Assembly: GCA_016779935.1 (NCBI GenBank)
Contig: JADHMQ010000007.1
Location: 25,760 to 89,759, forward strand
DNA: 64,000 nt
DNA from: Flavobacteriales bacterium
Lineage (GTDB): Bacteria > Bacteroidota > Bacteroidia > Flavobacteriales > UBA7312
Reading direction: 5' to 3'
A program made the translations under genes and the position numbers. Below, one piece after another: positions 47,784-57,485 of the stretch. The notes under the pieces were generated by a model that saw only the letters and a program-made list of their open reading frames with translations, was not told the origin of the DNA and did not search any database. Positions within the stretch are counted from its first letter, which is position 1, and the number at the start of each line of letters is the position of its first letter.

Positions 47784-49472
47784 TTATTCATTTCCAAGTT
47801 TTGCCATTTGCTGCTCGATTTGCACATCCTCAATTTTAGAGAATAACAAGCTAGCTTTTCCTATTTGATGACCAGCATCAACGGACATGATTTCATCCCA
47901 GGATGACTTTTTAAGCTGAAGAATTTTATGCATTTTATTTGATGTAAAAGGCAAGAATGGCTCTGACAACACCATTAAATGATTAGCTATTTGTAAAGCG
48001 ATGTTTAGTATTGTTTCGGTTCGTTTTTCATCTGTTTTTTTCAATTTCCAGGGCTCAGTATCTGCCAAGTATTTATTTCCCAATCGAGCAAGATTCATAA
48101 GCTCTGTCAACGCCTCTCTTAGCTTATATTTCTCTATTAACTCACCAATTTTTTGGGGAAAATCATTCATCTCGTCCAGGATAGATTGGTCGTAATTATC
48201 TAGTTCATGTCTTGCAGGAACTTTTCCTTCCCAATATTTATTAGTAAGAACAACCACTCTGTTGATGAAATTGCCAAAAATACCTACAAGCTCACTGTTA
48301 TTTCTTGTCTGAAAATCAGACCAAGTGAAATCGGTGTCTTTTGATTCAGGAGCTGTTGAGCATAATGCATACCTCAAAACATCCTGCTGCCCCTCAAAGT
48401 CTTTCAGGTACTCATGTAGCCAAATTGCCCAATTCCTTGAGGTTGATAGTTTTTGCCCCTCAAGATTTAAAAACTCATTAGCTGGAACATTTTTAGGCAA
48501 CACAAAACCTCCATGTACTTTTAGCAGTATTGGGAAAATTATAGCATGAAAAACAATATTGTCTTTACCAATGAAGTGGATAAGTTCAGCATCATTTTGC
48601 CAATAATCTGCCCACTCTTTACCATTATCCTTAGCCCATTGTTTAGTAGCTGAAATATATCCAATTGGTGCATCGAGCCAAACATACAACACCTTTCCAT
48701 CCTCCCCTTTTATGGGCACTTTTACTCCCCAATCTAAATCTCGCGTCATCGCACGCTCTCTAAGTCCGCCATCAATCCAAGATTTGCATTGACCAATTAC
48801 TTGCGAACGCCATTGACTTGGATCGTGTTTTTGCACTCCATCAAGCTCACCATTTTCAATCCAATTTTTAAGCCAATCGGCATGGTCTTGCATAGGTAAA
48901 TACCAATGTTTTGTTTCTTTCTTTACTGGCTTATTACCACTCAAAGTAGATTTTGGGTTTAGCAATTCGGAAGGACTGAGGGCTGATCCACATTTTTCAC
49001 ATTGATCACCATAAGCTGAGTCATAACCACACTTAGGACAGCTTCCTACTATATAGCGATCGGCTAAAAATTGTGAATGTTCTTCATCATAAAATTGCTC
49101 CGATATTTTCTGAGTAAATGCACCTTTTTTGTTAAGTTCACTAAAAAAATCTTGAGAGGTTTTATGATGTAAGGGGTCAGACGTTCTGTGATAAATATCA
49201 AAATCAATGCCAAAATCGGCAAATGACTCTTTATTCAATTCGTGATATCTGTCAACAATTTCTTGAGGCTCAACGCCTTCTTTTTTAGCTCGAAGTGTAA
49301 TGGCAGCTCCATGTTCATCCGAACCACAAATAAACACTACATCTTGTTGTTTTGCCCTTCTATACCTCACATAAATATCAGCTGGAAGGTAGGCGCCAGC
49401 AATATGCCCAATATGTAAAGGTCCATTAGCATAGGGCAATGCTGAAGTTACGGTGTAGCGCTTTTTTGTCAT
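47784..49472 (-). CDS. metG: Methionyl-tRNA synthetase, without the C-terminal tRNA-binding domain
   Basis: 562 residues from the ATG at 49470-49472. Class I motifs: [19 protein letters not shown] (HIGH) and [11 protein letters not shown] (the KMSKS equivalent). The zinc knuckle [18 protein letters not shown] is present. The anticodon-binding helical domain continues to [18 protein letters not shown], where the protein stops. Most Bacteroidota MetG proteins I know continue here for about 120 residues with a linker and an EMAP/Trbp111-like dimerisation and tRNA-binding domain, so this one is short. It charges initiator and elongator tRNA-Met. It is divergent from the S66 peptidase gene. Confidence 0.93.
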   Translation of the reverse strand: MTKKRYTVTSALPYANGPLHIGHIAGAYLPADIYVRYRRAKQQDVVFICGSDEHGAAITLRAKKEGVEPQEIVDRYHELNKESFADFGIDFDIYHRTSDPLHHKTSQDFFSELNKKGAFTQKISEQFYDEEHSQFLADRYIVGSCPKCGYDSAYGDQCEKCGSALSPSELLNPKSTLSGNKPVKKETKHWYLPMQDHADWLKNWIENGELDGVQKHDPSQWRSQVIGQCKSWIDGGLRERAMTRDLDWGVKVPIKGEDGKVLYVWLDAPIGYISATKQWAKDNGKEWADYWQNDAELIHFIGKDNIVFHAIIFPILLKVHGGFVLPKNVPANEFLNLEGQKLSTSRNWAIWLHEYLKDFEGQQDVLRYALCSTAPESKDTDFTWSDFQTRNNSELVGIFGNFINRVVVLTNKYWEGKVPARHELDNYDQSILDEMNDFPQKIGELIEKYKLREALTELMNLARLGNKYLADTEPWKLKKTDEKRTETILNIALQIANHLMVLSEPFLPFTSNKMHKILQLKKSSWDEIMSVDAGHQIGKASLLFSKIEDVQIEQQMAKLGNE

Positions 49473-49487
49473 GAAAAATTTAAAAAT

Positions 49488-49505
49488 ATATCTTCGCAAA
49501 GATAT
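49488..49505. promoter_or_regulatory. Divergent promoter with overlapping -7 boxes on a palindrome
   Basis: Inverted repeat atatctt-cgca-aagatat. The plus strand reads TATCTTCG (49489-49496) and the minus strand TATCTTTG (49497-49504), so the two -7 boxes are back to back. The plus-strand ATG is at 49525 and the minus-strand metG ATG at 49472, at similar distances (28 and 24 bases). Confidence 0.55.
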
Positions 49506-49524
49506 TAAAAGAATAAAGACTTTT

Positions 49525-50439
49525 ATGACGCTTAAAGAAGGATATATAAAGACTGTTCAAAACCTTAAGAAAGGGGATAAAATAGGCATTATTTCAACGG
49601 CTAGAAAAATCAATAATGAAGAACTAAAATTTGCTGTGCAGCTAATTGAAAAATGGGGTCTAGTGCCCGTGTTGGGTCAAAATATTTACAGTAGCGACAA
49701 CCAATATGCTGGAAATGATAGTCAGCGTATTGAGGATATGCAATCTATGCTCGACAATTCGGAAATTAAAGCTATTCTGTGTGCGAGAGGAGGATATGGA
49801 AGTGTAAGAATAATAGACCGTTTAGATTTTTCTGCTTTTAAAAATCGACCGAAATGGATAGCCGGTTTTAGCGATGTAACAGTCATTCACTCTCATATAA
49901 GTAATTTTAACGTTCCGACCTTGCACAGTACAATGCCAATTAACTTTAAATCTAATACGGCAGCATCTGTCGATAGCCTAAAAAAAGCGCTTTTTGGCGA
50001 AGACATAGATATAAAATGTGTTAGTCATCCACTCAATAAAAATGGTAAAGGTAGTGGTCAAATTGTAGGAGGAAACCTCTCTATTCTTTACAGTTTAATT
50101 GGATCAGCGTCTGACATAGACACAGAAGGTAAAATTCTATTTATTGAAGATTTGGACGAATATCTGTATCACATTGATAGAATGATGATGAGCTTGAAAA
50201 GAAGTGGCAAACTCAGCTTTTTAAAAGGTTTAGTTGTTGGTGGAATGACAAAAATGAATGATAATATTATCCCTTTTGGAAAAACTGCAGAGCAAATTAT
50301 TCTTGATGCTGTTTCGGAATATGATTACCCTGTATGTTTTGATTTCCCTTCGGGACACATTGATAATAATTTAGCTCTAAAACTCGGAGCATATGTTCGA
50401 TTAGATGTCGGAAAAGATACATTACTACACTATGAATAA
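49525..50439 (+). CDS. S66 family LD-carboxypeptidase
   Basis: 304 residues from the ATG at 49525 ([17 protein letters not shown]); an ATG at 49471 lies inside metG's start and upstream of the promoter. S66 motifs: [13 protein letters not shown] at the N-terminus, [35 protein letters not shown] with the catalytic Ser region, then [23 protein letters not shown], and [18 protein letters not shown] near the C-terminus with the catalytic His. These cytoplasmic enzymes trim the terminal D-Ala from recycled murein tetrapeptides (LdcA-type). It overlaps yraN by 8 bases. Confidence 0.92.
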   Translation: MTLKEGYIKTVQNLKKGDKIGIISTARKINNEELKFAVQLIEKWGLVPVLGQNIYSSDNQYAGNDSQRIEDMQSMLDNSEIKAILCARGGYGSVRIIDRLDFSAFKNRPKWIAGFSDVTVIHSHISNFNVPTLHSTMPINFKSNTAASVDSLKKALFGEDIDIKCVSHPLNKNGKGSGQIVGGNLSILYSLIGSASDIDTEGKILFIEDLDEYLYHIDRMMMSLKRSGKLSFLKGLVVGGMTKMNDNIIPFGKTAEQIILDAVSEYDYPVCFDFPSGHIDNNLALKLGAYVRLDVGKDTLLHYE

Positions 50440-50782
50440 AGCCCATGAGCTAGGAAAAGAAGGAGAATCACTAGCTAAAAACTACTTAAGCCAAAAAAAA
50501 TTTAACATACTGCACTCTAATTGGCGATGGGAAAAAGCTGAAATCGATATAATTGCTGAACACAACACTCAATTAGTGTTTATTGAAGTTAAAACTAGAA
50601 GAAACTTAAGGTTTGGAAATCCATCAGAATTTGTCAGTTTTAGAAAACAAGAGCTCATGAGGGATGCTGCTGAAGCCTACCTTGAACTGTATAAATTAAA
50701 CAATGAAATACGTTTTGATATAATTGGTATTGTACTCAATTCCAGAGGAGAAAAGATTGAACACATACAAAACGCCTTTTAA
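50432..50782 (+). CDS. yraN: YraN/UPF0102 nuclease-fold protein
   Basis: 116 residues from the ATG at 50432; the frame is open further back but only over the peptidase gene. Motifs GKEGESLAKNYL, ILHSNWRWEKAEIDIIAEHN and LVFIEVKTRRNLRFGNP give the restriction-nuclease-like E-x...D-x...ExK set. The exact role is unsettled; the family is linked to DNA processing. It is translationally coupled to the S66 gene upstream. Confidence 0.9.
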   Translation: MNKAHELGKEGESLAKNYLSQKKFNILHSNWRWEKAEIDIIAEHNTQLVFIEVKTRRNLRFGNPSEFVSFRKQELMRDAAEAYLELYKLNNEIRFDIIGIVLNSRGEKIEHIQNAF

Positions 50783-50796
50783 ATAGGTGTATTTAG

Positions 50797-50804
50797 TACA
50801 TTTG
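50797..50804 (+). promoter_or_regulatory. Putative -7 promoter box of the rluB-like gene (TACATTTG)
   Basis: Exact TAnnTTTG match, 14 bases before the ATG at 50819 and just after the yraN stop. Confidence 0.55.
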
Positions 50805-50818
50805 CAAAAAAGAGATAG

Positions 50819-51712
50819 ATGGCAAAGCAAATAAAAAAAAGTGTTGATAAGTCAGCGAATAAAGGAAGGGGCTCAAACGCTTCAAAAGGAAAACACGGTA
50901 CGTCGGAGTCTTCTTCTCGAAATAGTGATTTTAAAAAGTCAGGACCAAAACCAAATAACAAGTCTTTCAAAAAGAGAATAACAAAAAAAGCCGTTAAAAG
51001 CACAAAACCAGGTATGCGATTAAATCAATTCATTGCTCATTCGGGCATAAGCTCAAGACGTGAAGCAGACGATTTGATAAAAGCTGGTTTAGTTGAAGTT
51101 AATGGCAAGATTGTGATAGAGATGGGCTTTAGAGTGTTGGAGACCGATGTCGTAAAATTCAATAACGAAAGCATTAGCTCAGAAACTAAACGCTACTTAT
51201 TACTCAACAAACCGAAAGATTTTTTAACGCTAACAGACGACCCAAGGAAAAAAAATGTGTTTGAGTTAATTGCAAAGGCATGTAAAGAACGAATTTATCC
51301 TGTTGGAAGGCTAGACAAACAAACATCTGGGCTACTACTATTTACCAACGATGGTGAGCTTTCTAAAAAACTCACTAACCCTAGAAAACGTGTGAAGAAA
51401 ATTTTTCATGTCACTTTAGATAAAAACTTAAAATCATCGGACATGCAAAAAATTGTTGAAGGCGTAATGGTTGATGGCTATAAAGTCGATATTGAGGCTA
51501 TTTCATATATTCAAAACTCACCAAAAAAAGAAGTTGGTGTAGAAATACATATTGGTAAAAATAGCACCCTCAAAAATGTCTTTGATAAAATTGGATATAA
51601 AATTGTAAAATTAGACAGAGTTTATTTTGCTGGACTAACCAAAAAAGATATCTCTAGAGGTCGCTACAGGTTTTTATCAGAAAAAGAAATATCAATGTTA
51701 AAGATGATTTAA
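50819..51712 (+). CDS. rluB: RluB-family pseudouridine synthase
   Basis: 297 residues. The first 60 residues are a Lys/Ser-rich basic extension of the kind many Bacteroidota RluB proteins carry. An S4 RNA-binding domain follows (MRLNQFIAHSGISSRREADDLIKAGLVEVNGK). The catalytic domain has YPVGRLDKQTSGLLLFTNDGEL with the catalytic Asp. It modifies uridine in 23S rRNA, probably in the peptidyl-transferase region as RluB does. The C-terminal motif, normally close to GKNR.VRR.FE..GY, reads GKNSTLKNVFDKIGY here, so the arginines are missing. Substrate assignment is therefore less certain. Confidence 0.85.
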   Translation: MAKQIKKSVDKSANKGRGSNASKGKHGTSESSSRNSDFKKSGPKPNNKSFKKRITKKAVKSTKPGMRLNQFIAHSGISSRREADDLIKAGLVEVNGKIVIEMGFRVLETDVVKFNNESISSETKRYLLLNKPKDFLTLTDDPRKKNVFELIAKACKERIYPVGRLDKQTSGLLLFTNDGELSKKLTNPRKRVKKIFHVTLDKNLKSSDMQKIVEGVMVDGYKVDIEAISYIQNSPKKEVGVEIHIGKNSTLKNVFDKIGYKIVKLDRVYFAGLTKKDISRGRYRFLSEKEISMLKMI

Positions 51713-51751
51713 ATTCTATACTAAACTTTGAATTATAGCCGTTAAAAAATT

Positions 51752-54238
51752 ATGCGAATTGTAAAGCGAATTATTATAACACTAATAGTCTTAGGCGTTC
51801 TTGTCTTCGGGGCATCAGCTACTTTGATTTATTTGAAACAAGACAATCTAGAGCAGATTGTAATTGAGGAAATTAATAAGCAACTAATATCTGAAATTTT
51901 AGTTGAAGATATTTCATTTTCTGCCATCAAAAACTTCCCATACGTAAGTGTTGAGTTTGATAATCTTACCATCATAGATGCTTTCCAAGAAGATACTCTA
52001 TGTAAATTAGATGAAGTAAACGTAAAGTTTAATGCTCTAGATCTCTACAACAAAATTTATTTAATTCAAGAAATTTCTTTAGCTAATGGATACGTGTCAA
52101 TTTACTATAAAGATGGGCGTCCAAATTATGAAATTTGGAATACGGAAAGCGATACAATTGAATCTGAAAGTATCGATTTTGGGCTTGAAAATGTAGCACT
52201 TAACAATGTGAAAATTAATTATGTTGATGATGGGTTGGTAAGTTCTTTCATGAATAAAGAAACAAGACTTCAATTAAATATCGAAGACAGCGAAACATAT
52301 ATTGATATTAACGCTCAACTTTTAAACGAAAAATTACTGCTTAACAATATCAATCACTTTCCAAATGAAAATATCAATTTAAACACAAAAATGTCAATTG
52401 ACTCATCAGGACTAGACATTACTACTGACTTGAGCGTAAAAGACATCCCTTTTAATTTAGATATAAATCAAACTAATAAAACCCTAAAGGTTTATGTAAT
52501 AGCCAAAGAATTTGATGTCGTTTCTATATTAGATATTCTTCCAAAAGAGTATTTATCCGCTATTGAAGATTACGATATTTCAGGAAAAAGTTCCTTCAAG
52601 CTCGCCTATATAAGCGACCAACAAAAAGAGGCTGGAATTGATGTAGATTTTACGTTTAAAAACGGAACAATAAAAAGCGATGTTATTCCATTTGACTTGC
52701 AACAATTATCCCTAAATGGAAAATATACTAATGGTTCCAAAAGAACAGATGAAACTACTCTAATAGATTTAAAAGATATTCAGCTTATCGCCAACAATGA
52801 ACCAATTCTTGCAAATGCTACCATTAATGGTCTGGAAAATCCTAAAATCAAGGCTGATGTCTCTTCGCAACTTAAACTCTCTGAACTTGAAAAGTGGGGT
52901 TACAAATCTGATTTTAAATCAATTGATGGAATTGCAACTTATGAAGTGATTTATCATGGGAATGTAGGTGTTAAAAACAATATTGATTACGATATTGCAA
53001 TGGCTAAAAAGTCGGCAGATATATTTATAGAAAACTTAAGTCTAAAAGTGGATGAGCAGATCCCAAAACTCTCAAACTCTACTATAAAATTAAAAGTTAT
53101 TAATGACCATATAGATATTGAACGTTTGGAAGGCACTCTTGCTGAAGAAAGTAAATTTAAATTTGTTGGTGCAATAGAAAATGTGTTCTCATACCTTTTC
53201 TTAAAAAATTCACCTCTAAAAATTGCAGGTGAATTTAACTCCAAATGGATGATATTTGATGAATTAATGCAAGTCGATAGTACTTCAGAGGGTAACACAA
53301 ATGAGGTGAAAGCTGTAGAACTTCCTGAAGATATCATTGCCAATGTGAAATTTAACTTAGATGATTTTACATATGACCGCTTTCACATGCGGAATTTTCA
53401 CAGCAGTATTAAATATAAAAATAAAAAACTAAACGTCAATAACATTGAGTTAGAAACTATGTCAGGGAAAATCACTTCTAACCTTACATTTGAACAGTTA
53501 AGAAGTGGGAAAATGAGGCTAATAAGCACAACATTACTTGATAATATCAATGTGCGACAACTATTTTATGAATTCCATAATTTTGGACAAAACACCATGA
53601 GGCATAAGCACCTAAAAGGTAAAATAGACTCAGAAATTTATCTGCGAAATGAATGGGACAAGTACTTTACTCCTATTGATAATCACTTATATTCTTTTAT
53701 AGATGTTAACATTAACAATGGTGAGCTATTGGAGTTTGAACCACTCATGGAAATGTCTGACTACATAAGTGTAAATGAGCTAAAACGAATTAAATTTTCT
53801 AACTTGGAGAACCAAATTGAAATAAAAAACAACAAAATTGAAATTCCATTTATGGAAATTTATTCCTCTGCATTAGATATGGCTGGCTCAGGAAGTCATA
53901 CATTTGATAATGAAATGGATTATGAATTTAAAATTTTGTTGAACGAAATTTTAGGAAATAAGTTCAAAAGAAAACATAAAAAGAAAGTTTCAGAATTTGG
54001 TGTAATAGAAGACGATGGTATAAAGGGAATGACTCTTTTTCTCAAAATGAAAGGGTCTGTTGATAATCCTGAGATTTCGTACAATACACTAAAACTGAGA
54101 GAATCACTTGACAAGGGCTTCAAAAAAGAAAAGAAAAAATTAAAAGATGTTGTAAAAAGTGAGTTTGGCGACAAACCATCGGAACAGCAAATTGAAGATA
54201 AGCCTGACTATGACAGTATCATTGAATGGGAGGAATAA
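51752..54238 (+). CDS. AsmA-family envelope protein
   Basis: 828 residues. One N-terminal membrane helix (IVKRIIITLIVLGVLVFGASATLIYL) is followed by the AsmA opening LEQIVIEEINKQL, FSAIKNFPYVSVEFDNLTI. The long beta-rich body is the kind that forms a lipid-carrying groove in AsmA/VPS13-type bridge proteins, ending with the AsmA C-terminal region MAGSGSHTFDNEMDYEFKILLNEIL and a charged tail. It is anchored in the inner membrane facing the periplasm. Lipid transport or outer-membrane homeostasis is the likely role by family. Its stop overlaps the start of the histidine kinase gene by 13 bases. Confidence 0.85.
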   Translation: MRIVKRIIITLIVLGVLVFGASATLIYLKQDNLEQIVIEEINKQLISEILVEDISFSAIKNFPYVSVEFDNLTIIDAFQEDTLCKLDEVNVKFNALDLYNKIYLIQEISLANGYVSIYYKDGRPNYEIWNTESDTIESESIDFGLENVALNNVKINYVDDGLVSSFMNKETRLQLNIEDSETYIDINAQLLNEKLLLNNINHFPNENINLNTKMSIDSSGLDITTDLSVKDIPFNLDINQTNKTLKVYVIAKEFDVVSILDILPKEYLSAIEDYDISGKSSFKLAYISDQQKEAGIDVDFTFKNGTIKSDVIPFDLQQLSLNGKYTNGSKRTDETTLIDLKDIQLIANNEPILANATINGLENPKIKADVSSQLKLSELEKWGYKSDFKSIDGIATYEVIYHGNVGVKNNIDYDIAMAKKSADIFIENLSLKVDEQIPKLSNSTIKLKVINDHIDIERLEGTLAEESKFKFVGAIENVFSYLFLKNSPLKIAGEFNSKWMIFDELMQVDSTSEGNTNEVKAVELPEDIIANVKFNLDDFTYDRFHMRNFHSSIKYKNKKLNVNNIELETMSGKITSNLTFEQLRSGKMRLISTTLLDNINVRQLFYEFHNFGQNTMRHKHLKGKIDSEIYLRNEWDKYFTPIDNHLYSFIDVNINNGELLEFEPLMEMSDYISVNELKRIKFSNLENQIEIKNNKIEIPFMEIYSSALDMAGSGSHTFDNEMDYEFKILLNEILGNKFKRKHKKKVSEFGVIEDDGIKGMTLFLKMKGSVDNPEISYNTLKLRESLDKGFKKEKKKLKDVVKSEFGDKPSEQQIEDKPDYDSIIEWEE

Positions 54239-55392
54239 ACATATACAGTAAGAAAAAGAATTGGAAAATTATTCTTGTAATCTTTGCAAGTATTATCGCT
54301 CTAGTTTCATTAAGTTACACAAATAATTTGGTCAGTGAGCTTGATAAAGAAGAGCGAAAGAAAATAGAGCTTTGGGCTGAAGCCACCTATCAGTTGGTAA
54401 ATTCTGGCATGGGACCTACAAATAATATTCTGGCAAGTAGGATAATGCAAGAAAACACAACCATTCCCATAATACTAACGAATGAGGTTGGGGAAATAAT
54501 AGGAGATAGAAATCTGCCAGACAGAAAGTTTCGTGATGCTTATCTCAAAAAACAGTTAGAAATAATGAGCGAACAGCATGAGCCTATTAAAATAGAGGCA
54601 ACCATGAATGGTGAAGTTATTCTAACTCAGTACCTGTATTACAAGGACTCATATATACTATCTCAGCTACGTTTTTACCCTTTTCTTCAATTAGTTGTCA
54701 TCTTCTTTTTCATACTAATTGCATATTTAGCGTTTAACCGTTCCCGAAAATCAGAACAAAACTTAGTCTGGGCAGGTATGGCAAAAGAAACTGCTCACCA
54801 GATTGGCACTCCTCTTTCTTCGCTTATGGCTTGGGTTGAAATATTAAAAAACAAAGAGGGCATGTCCGAAATAAGTGCCGAAATCAATAAGGATGTTATT
54901 CGATTAGAAACTATTACAGAACGCTTCTCGAAAGTTGGTTCAAAACCGAATCTAGAAAACCAAAACATTTACAATATTTTATCAAAGTCAGTAAGCTATT
55001 TGCAAAATAGACTCTCAACAAATGTCAATATTACATTAGATAATCAATGTAATGATGCCAATGCGCCTATTAATGCTACCTTGTTTGAATGGGTAATAGA
55101 AAATATTTGCAAAAATGCAGCTGATGCCATGAATGGAAAAGGTAAAATCACTATCACCATCCAATCAAAATCAGACTTTTTAACTGTTGAAATTAAAGAT
55201 AATGGTAAAGGGCTTTCAAAAAATAATTTCAAACGAATTTTCGAGCCGGGCTTTACCACTAAAAAAAGAGGATGGGGTTTGGGCTTATCTCTCTCTAAAC
55301 GAATAATCGAAGAATATCACCTAGGTAAGCTATTTGTAAAATCATCTAGCCCAGAAGGCACAGTATTTTGTATTTCTATTCACAGAAATTAA
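54226..55392 (+). CDS. Membrane sensor histidine kinase
   Basis: 388 residues. TM1 is at residues 9-28 and TM2 at about 148-168, with a periplasmic loop of roughly 115 residues. There is no obvious HAMP domain; the helix runs straight to the dimerisation region. The H-box is AKETAHQIGTPLSSLMAWVE (His near residue 191). The ATPase domain has the N-box ENICKNAADAM, G1 DNGKGL, the F-box region and G2 KKRGWGLGLSLSKRI. No response regulator is next to it, so it is an orphan. It overlaps the AsmA-like gene, which may point to envelope sensing. Confidence 0.9.
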   Translation: MGGINIYSKKKNWKIILVIFASIIALVSLSYTNNLVSELDKEERKKIELWAEATYQLVNSGMGPTNNILASRIMQENTTIPIILTNEVGEIIGDRNLPDRKFRDAYLKKQLEIMSEQHEPIKIEATMNGEVILTQYLYYKDSYILSQLRFYPFLQLVVIFFFILIAYLAFNRSRKSEQNLVWAGMAKETAHQIGTPLSSLMAWVEILKNKEGMSEISAEINKDVIRLETITERFSKVGSKPNLENQNIYNILSKSVSYLQNRLSTNVNITLDNQCNDANAPINATLFEWVIENICKNAADAMNGKGKITITIQSKSDFLTVEIKDNGKGLSKNNFKRIFEPGFTTKKRGWGLGLSLSKRIIEEYHLGKLFVKSSSPEGTVFCISIHRN

Positions 55393-56375
55393 TTACTACA
55401 ACTCCCTTTACCTCGCTTGAAAAGGTACTCTTGATGGTATTCTTCAGCTCTGTAAAACGTTTCGGAAGGAACAATTTGAGTCACAATAGGGTTTTTAAAT
55501 TTTTCTGAATCATCTAACGCTTTCATTGTATTAATTGCAATTTCTTTCTGCTCATCATCATGATAAAATACAGCAGATCGGTATTGAGTTCCAACATCAG
55601 GCCCCTGCTTGTTTAAAGTTGTTGGATTATGGTTTTCCCAGAAAATATTAATTAACTCCTCAAAAGATACTTGTTTGGGGTCATAAAGCACTTCTACCGC
55701 TTCAGCGTGATTAGTGTTTTCATAGCACACTTCTTTATAAGTAGGATTTTTAGTATTACCACCAATATAACCAACATCAGTTGAATAAACCCCCTTGAGT
55801 GGTCTATACAATTCTTCTACACCCCAAAAACAACCTGCTGCAAAAGTGGCCTTTTTAAGAGAGTCATGAGCTATGAACCGGATGCTAATACTATTGACAC
55901 AATGACGTGTGTTTTCAGGTGTAAGTTTCTCTCCAACAAATACATGACCAAGATGACCGTCACATTTTGCACAAGTGATTTCTGTACGTTCATATCCCAA
56001 ATGAAAATCAGAATATTTATTTATTGCACCTTCCTTGACCTTATCAAAAGCAGGCCAGCCACAACCCGCGTCAAACTTAGACGAAGAGTCGTACAAATGA
56101 TTACCACAAGCACGGCAAACAAATATACCTGCTTCATAAAAATTATCGTATTCACCAGTAAATGGCGCTTCCGTTCCTTTGTCTACGATGACTCTTCTTT
56201 CTTCAGGGCTTAAATTATCAAAATAGTTGTGTTTCATTGGTTTTGTTGAGTTAGTTTGACATGAAATTAATAACGGTAATGCAATGCAAAAATACAGTAT
56301 TAGAGAAAATGATTTAGTAGCACTATTGCCAAATTTCTTAATTACTTTTGTGGGGTGAGTGGTATTTATATTCAT
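55389..56375 (-). CDS. Methionine sulfoxide reductase B-A fusion, lipoprotein
   Basis: 328 residues from the ATG at 56373-56375. The N-terminal segment ends in a lipobox, LPLLISC, so the enzyme should be membrane-anchored outside the cytoplasm. The MsrB domain comes first: zinc pairs CRACG and CAKCDGHLGHVF, GCGWPAF, and catalytic Cys in HCVNSISIRF. The MsrA domain follows with GCFWGVEELY and the C-terminal VPSETFYRAEEYHQEYL. A last Cys (KGSCSN) may be the resolving residue. It repairs both stereoisomers of methionine sulfoxide in envelope proteins. Its 5' end overlaps the start of the divergent hemW gene by 21 bases. Confidence 0.88.
   Translation of the reverse strand: MNINTTHPTKVIKKFGNSATKSFSLILYFCIALPLLISCQTNSTKPMKHNYFDNLSPEERRVIVDKGTEAPFTGEYDNFYEAGIFVCRACGNHLYDSSSKFDAGCGWPAFDKVKEGAINKYSDFHLGYERTEITCAKCDGHLGHVFVGEKLTPENTRHCVNSISIRFIAHDSLKKATFAAGCFWGVEELYRPLKGVYSTDVGYIGGNTKNPTYKEVCYENTNHAEAVEVLYDPKQVSFEELINIFWENHNPTTLNKQGPDVGTQYRSAVFYHDDEQKEIAINTMKALDDSEKFKNPIVTQIVPSETFYRAEEYHQEYLFKRGKGSCSN
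56343..56350 (+). promoter_or_regulatory. Putative -7 promoter box of hemW (TACTTTTG)
   Basis: Exact TAnnTTTG match ending 4 bases before the GTG start of hemW. It lies inside the first codons of the divergent msrBA gene. Confidence 0.55.
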
Positions 56376-57485
56376 ATTCCGTTTTGTAAGCAGCAATGTC
56401 ACTATTGCGATTTTCATTTTTCTACTTCTTTGAATAACAAGAACGACCTTTTAGATGCTCTAGTATCAGAAATGAAAATAAGAACTCCTTTTTTGGAGGG
56501 TACAAAGATACGGACTATTTATTTTGGAGGGGGAACTCCTAGTCTACTTTCATCTGATGAACTTAATAGATTATTTGAACACCTCAACAATCAATTTGAC
56601 CTCTCAGAAGTAAGTGAAATTACAATTGAGGCAAATCCAGATGATTTGACTTTAGAAAAAATAAAAGCCCTATCAAAAACACCTATTAATCGATTCAGTA
56701 TAGGAGTGCAATCCTTTCATCAAGAAGATTTAGAATATATGAACAGAGCTCACAATGTTGAGCAAGCCAAGACAAGTATAAAAAGTGTGCAAGATGCTGG
56801 TTGGGATAACATTACAATAGATTTAATTTATGGAACTCCAACCCTAAATAATGATATGTGGGTGGAAAATATGCAAAACGTCATTGATTTTAATGTTCCT
56901 CATCTATCAGCTTATGGACTTACAGTTGAAGAGAAAACACCACTTTTTCATGCAATTAAAACTGGGAAACAGGCACCTTTGGATGAGCTTAAAAGTAAAA
57001 CACAGTTTGAAATGCTAATGGACTTTATTCCTAAAAATGGACTAGAGCAGTATGAAATATCAAACTTTGCCAAAGAGGGCTTTGAAGCTAAACACAATGG
57101 TAGCTATTGGACAGATGATATTTATCTTGGACTCGGACCATCAGCACATTCTTTTGATGGAAAACGCAGAATGTGGAATATATCAAACAACATTAAGTAC
57201 ATTAAAAGTCTAGAAAAGAAAGAATTGCCATTAGAACTTGAAGAGTTATCAGAAGTTCAACGCTACAATGAGTATATGCTCACTGCCTTAAGGACAAAAA
57301 ACGGCGCAAACATTAATTATATAAAATCTCGTTTTTCTCCATTTTTAGTCGATTTTTTTCACTTTTCAACAAAAAAATGGCTTTTTTCTGGCGAAATCAT
57401 TAAAATTGAGGATACTTACAATTTATCAAAAAAAGGCAAATTAATAGCCGATTGGCTTTCATCAGACTTATTCTACGTAGAATAA
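56355..57485 (+). CDS. hemW: Radical SAM haem chaperone HemW
   Basis: 376 residues, with a GTG start supported by the promoter box just upstream and by the conserved opening SGIYIHIPFCKQQCHYCDFHFS. The radical SAM cluster Cys are C11, C15 and C18. Further motifs: TIYFGGGTPSLL, ITIEANPDDL, RFSIGVQSFH and the HemW feature LGLGPSAHSFDGKRRMWN. It is a haem-binding chaperone that delivers haem to respiratory enzymes, often misnamed as coproporphyrinogen oxidase. The last 60 residues are encoded by DNA with an unusual T-tract pattern that continues past the stop. Confidence 0.93.
   Translation: MSGIYIHIPFCKQQCHYCDFHFSTSLNNKNDLLDALVSEMKIRTPFLEGTKIRTIYFGGGTPSLLSSDELNRLFEHLNNQFDLSEVSEITIEANPDDLTLEKIKALSKTPINRFSIGVQSFHQEDLEYMNRAHNVEQAKTSIKSVQDAGWDNITIDLIYGTPTLNNDMWVENMQNVIDFNVPHLSAYGLTVEEKTPLFHAIKTGKQAPLDELKSKTQFEMLMDFIPKNGLEQYEISNFAKEGFEAKHNGSYWTDDIYLGLGPSAHSFDGKRRMWNISNNIKYIKSLEKKELPLELEELSEVQRYNEYMLTALRTKNGANINYIKSRFSPFLVDFFHFSTKKWLFSGEIIKIEDTYNLSKKGKLIADWLSSDLFYVE

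Noticed and set aside
49471..49524. Extension of the S66 peptidase to the ATG at 49471
   Set aside because: It would place the divergent promoter palindrome inside the gene and overlap the metG start. The leader is not family-like.
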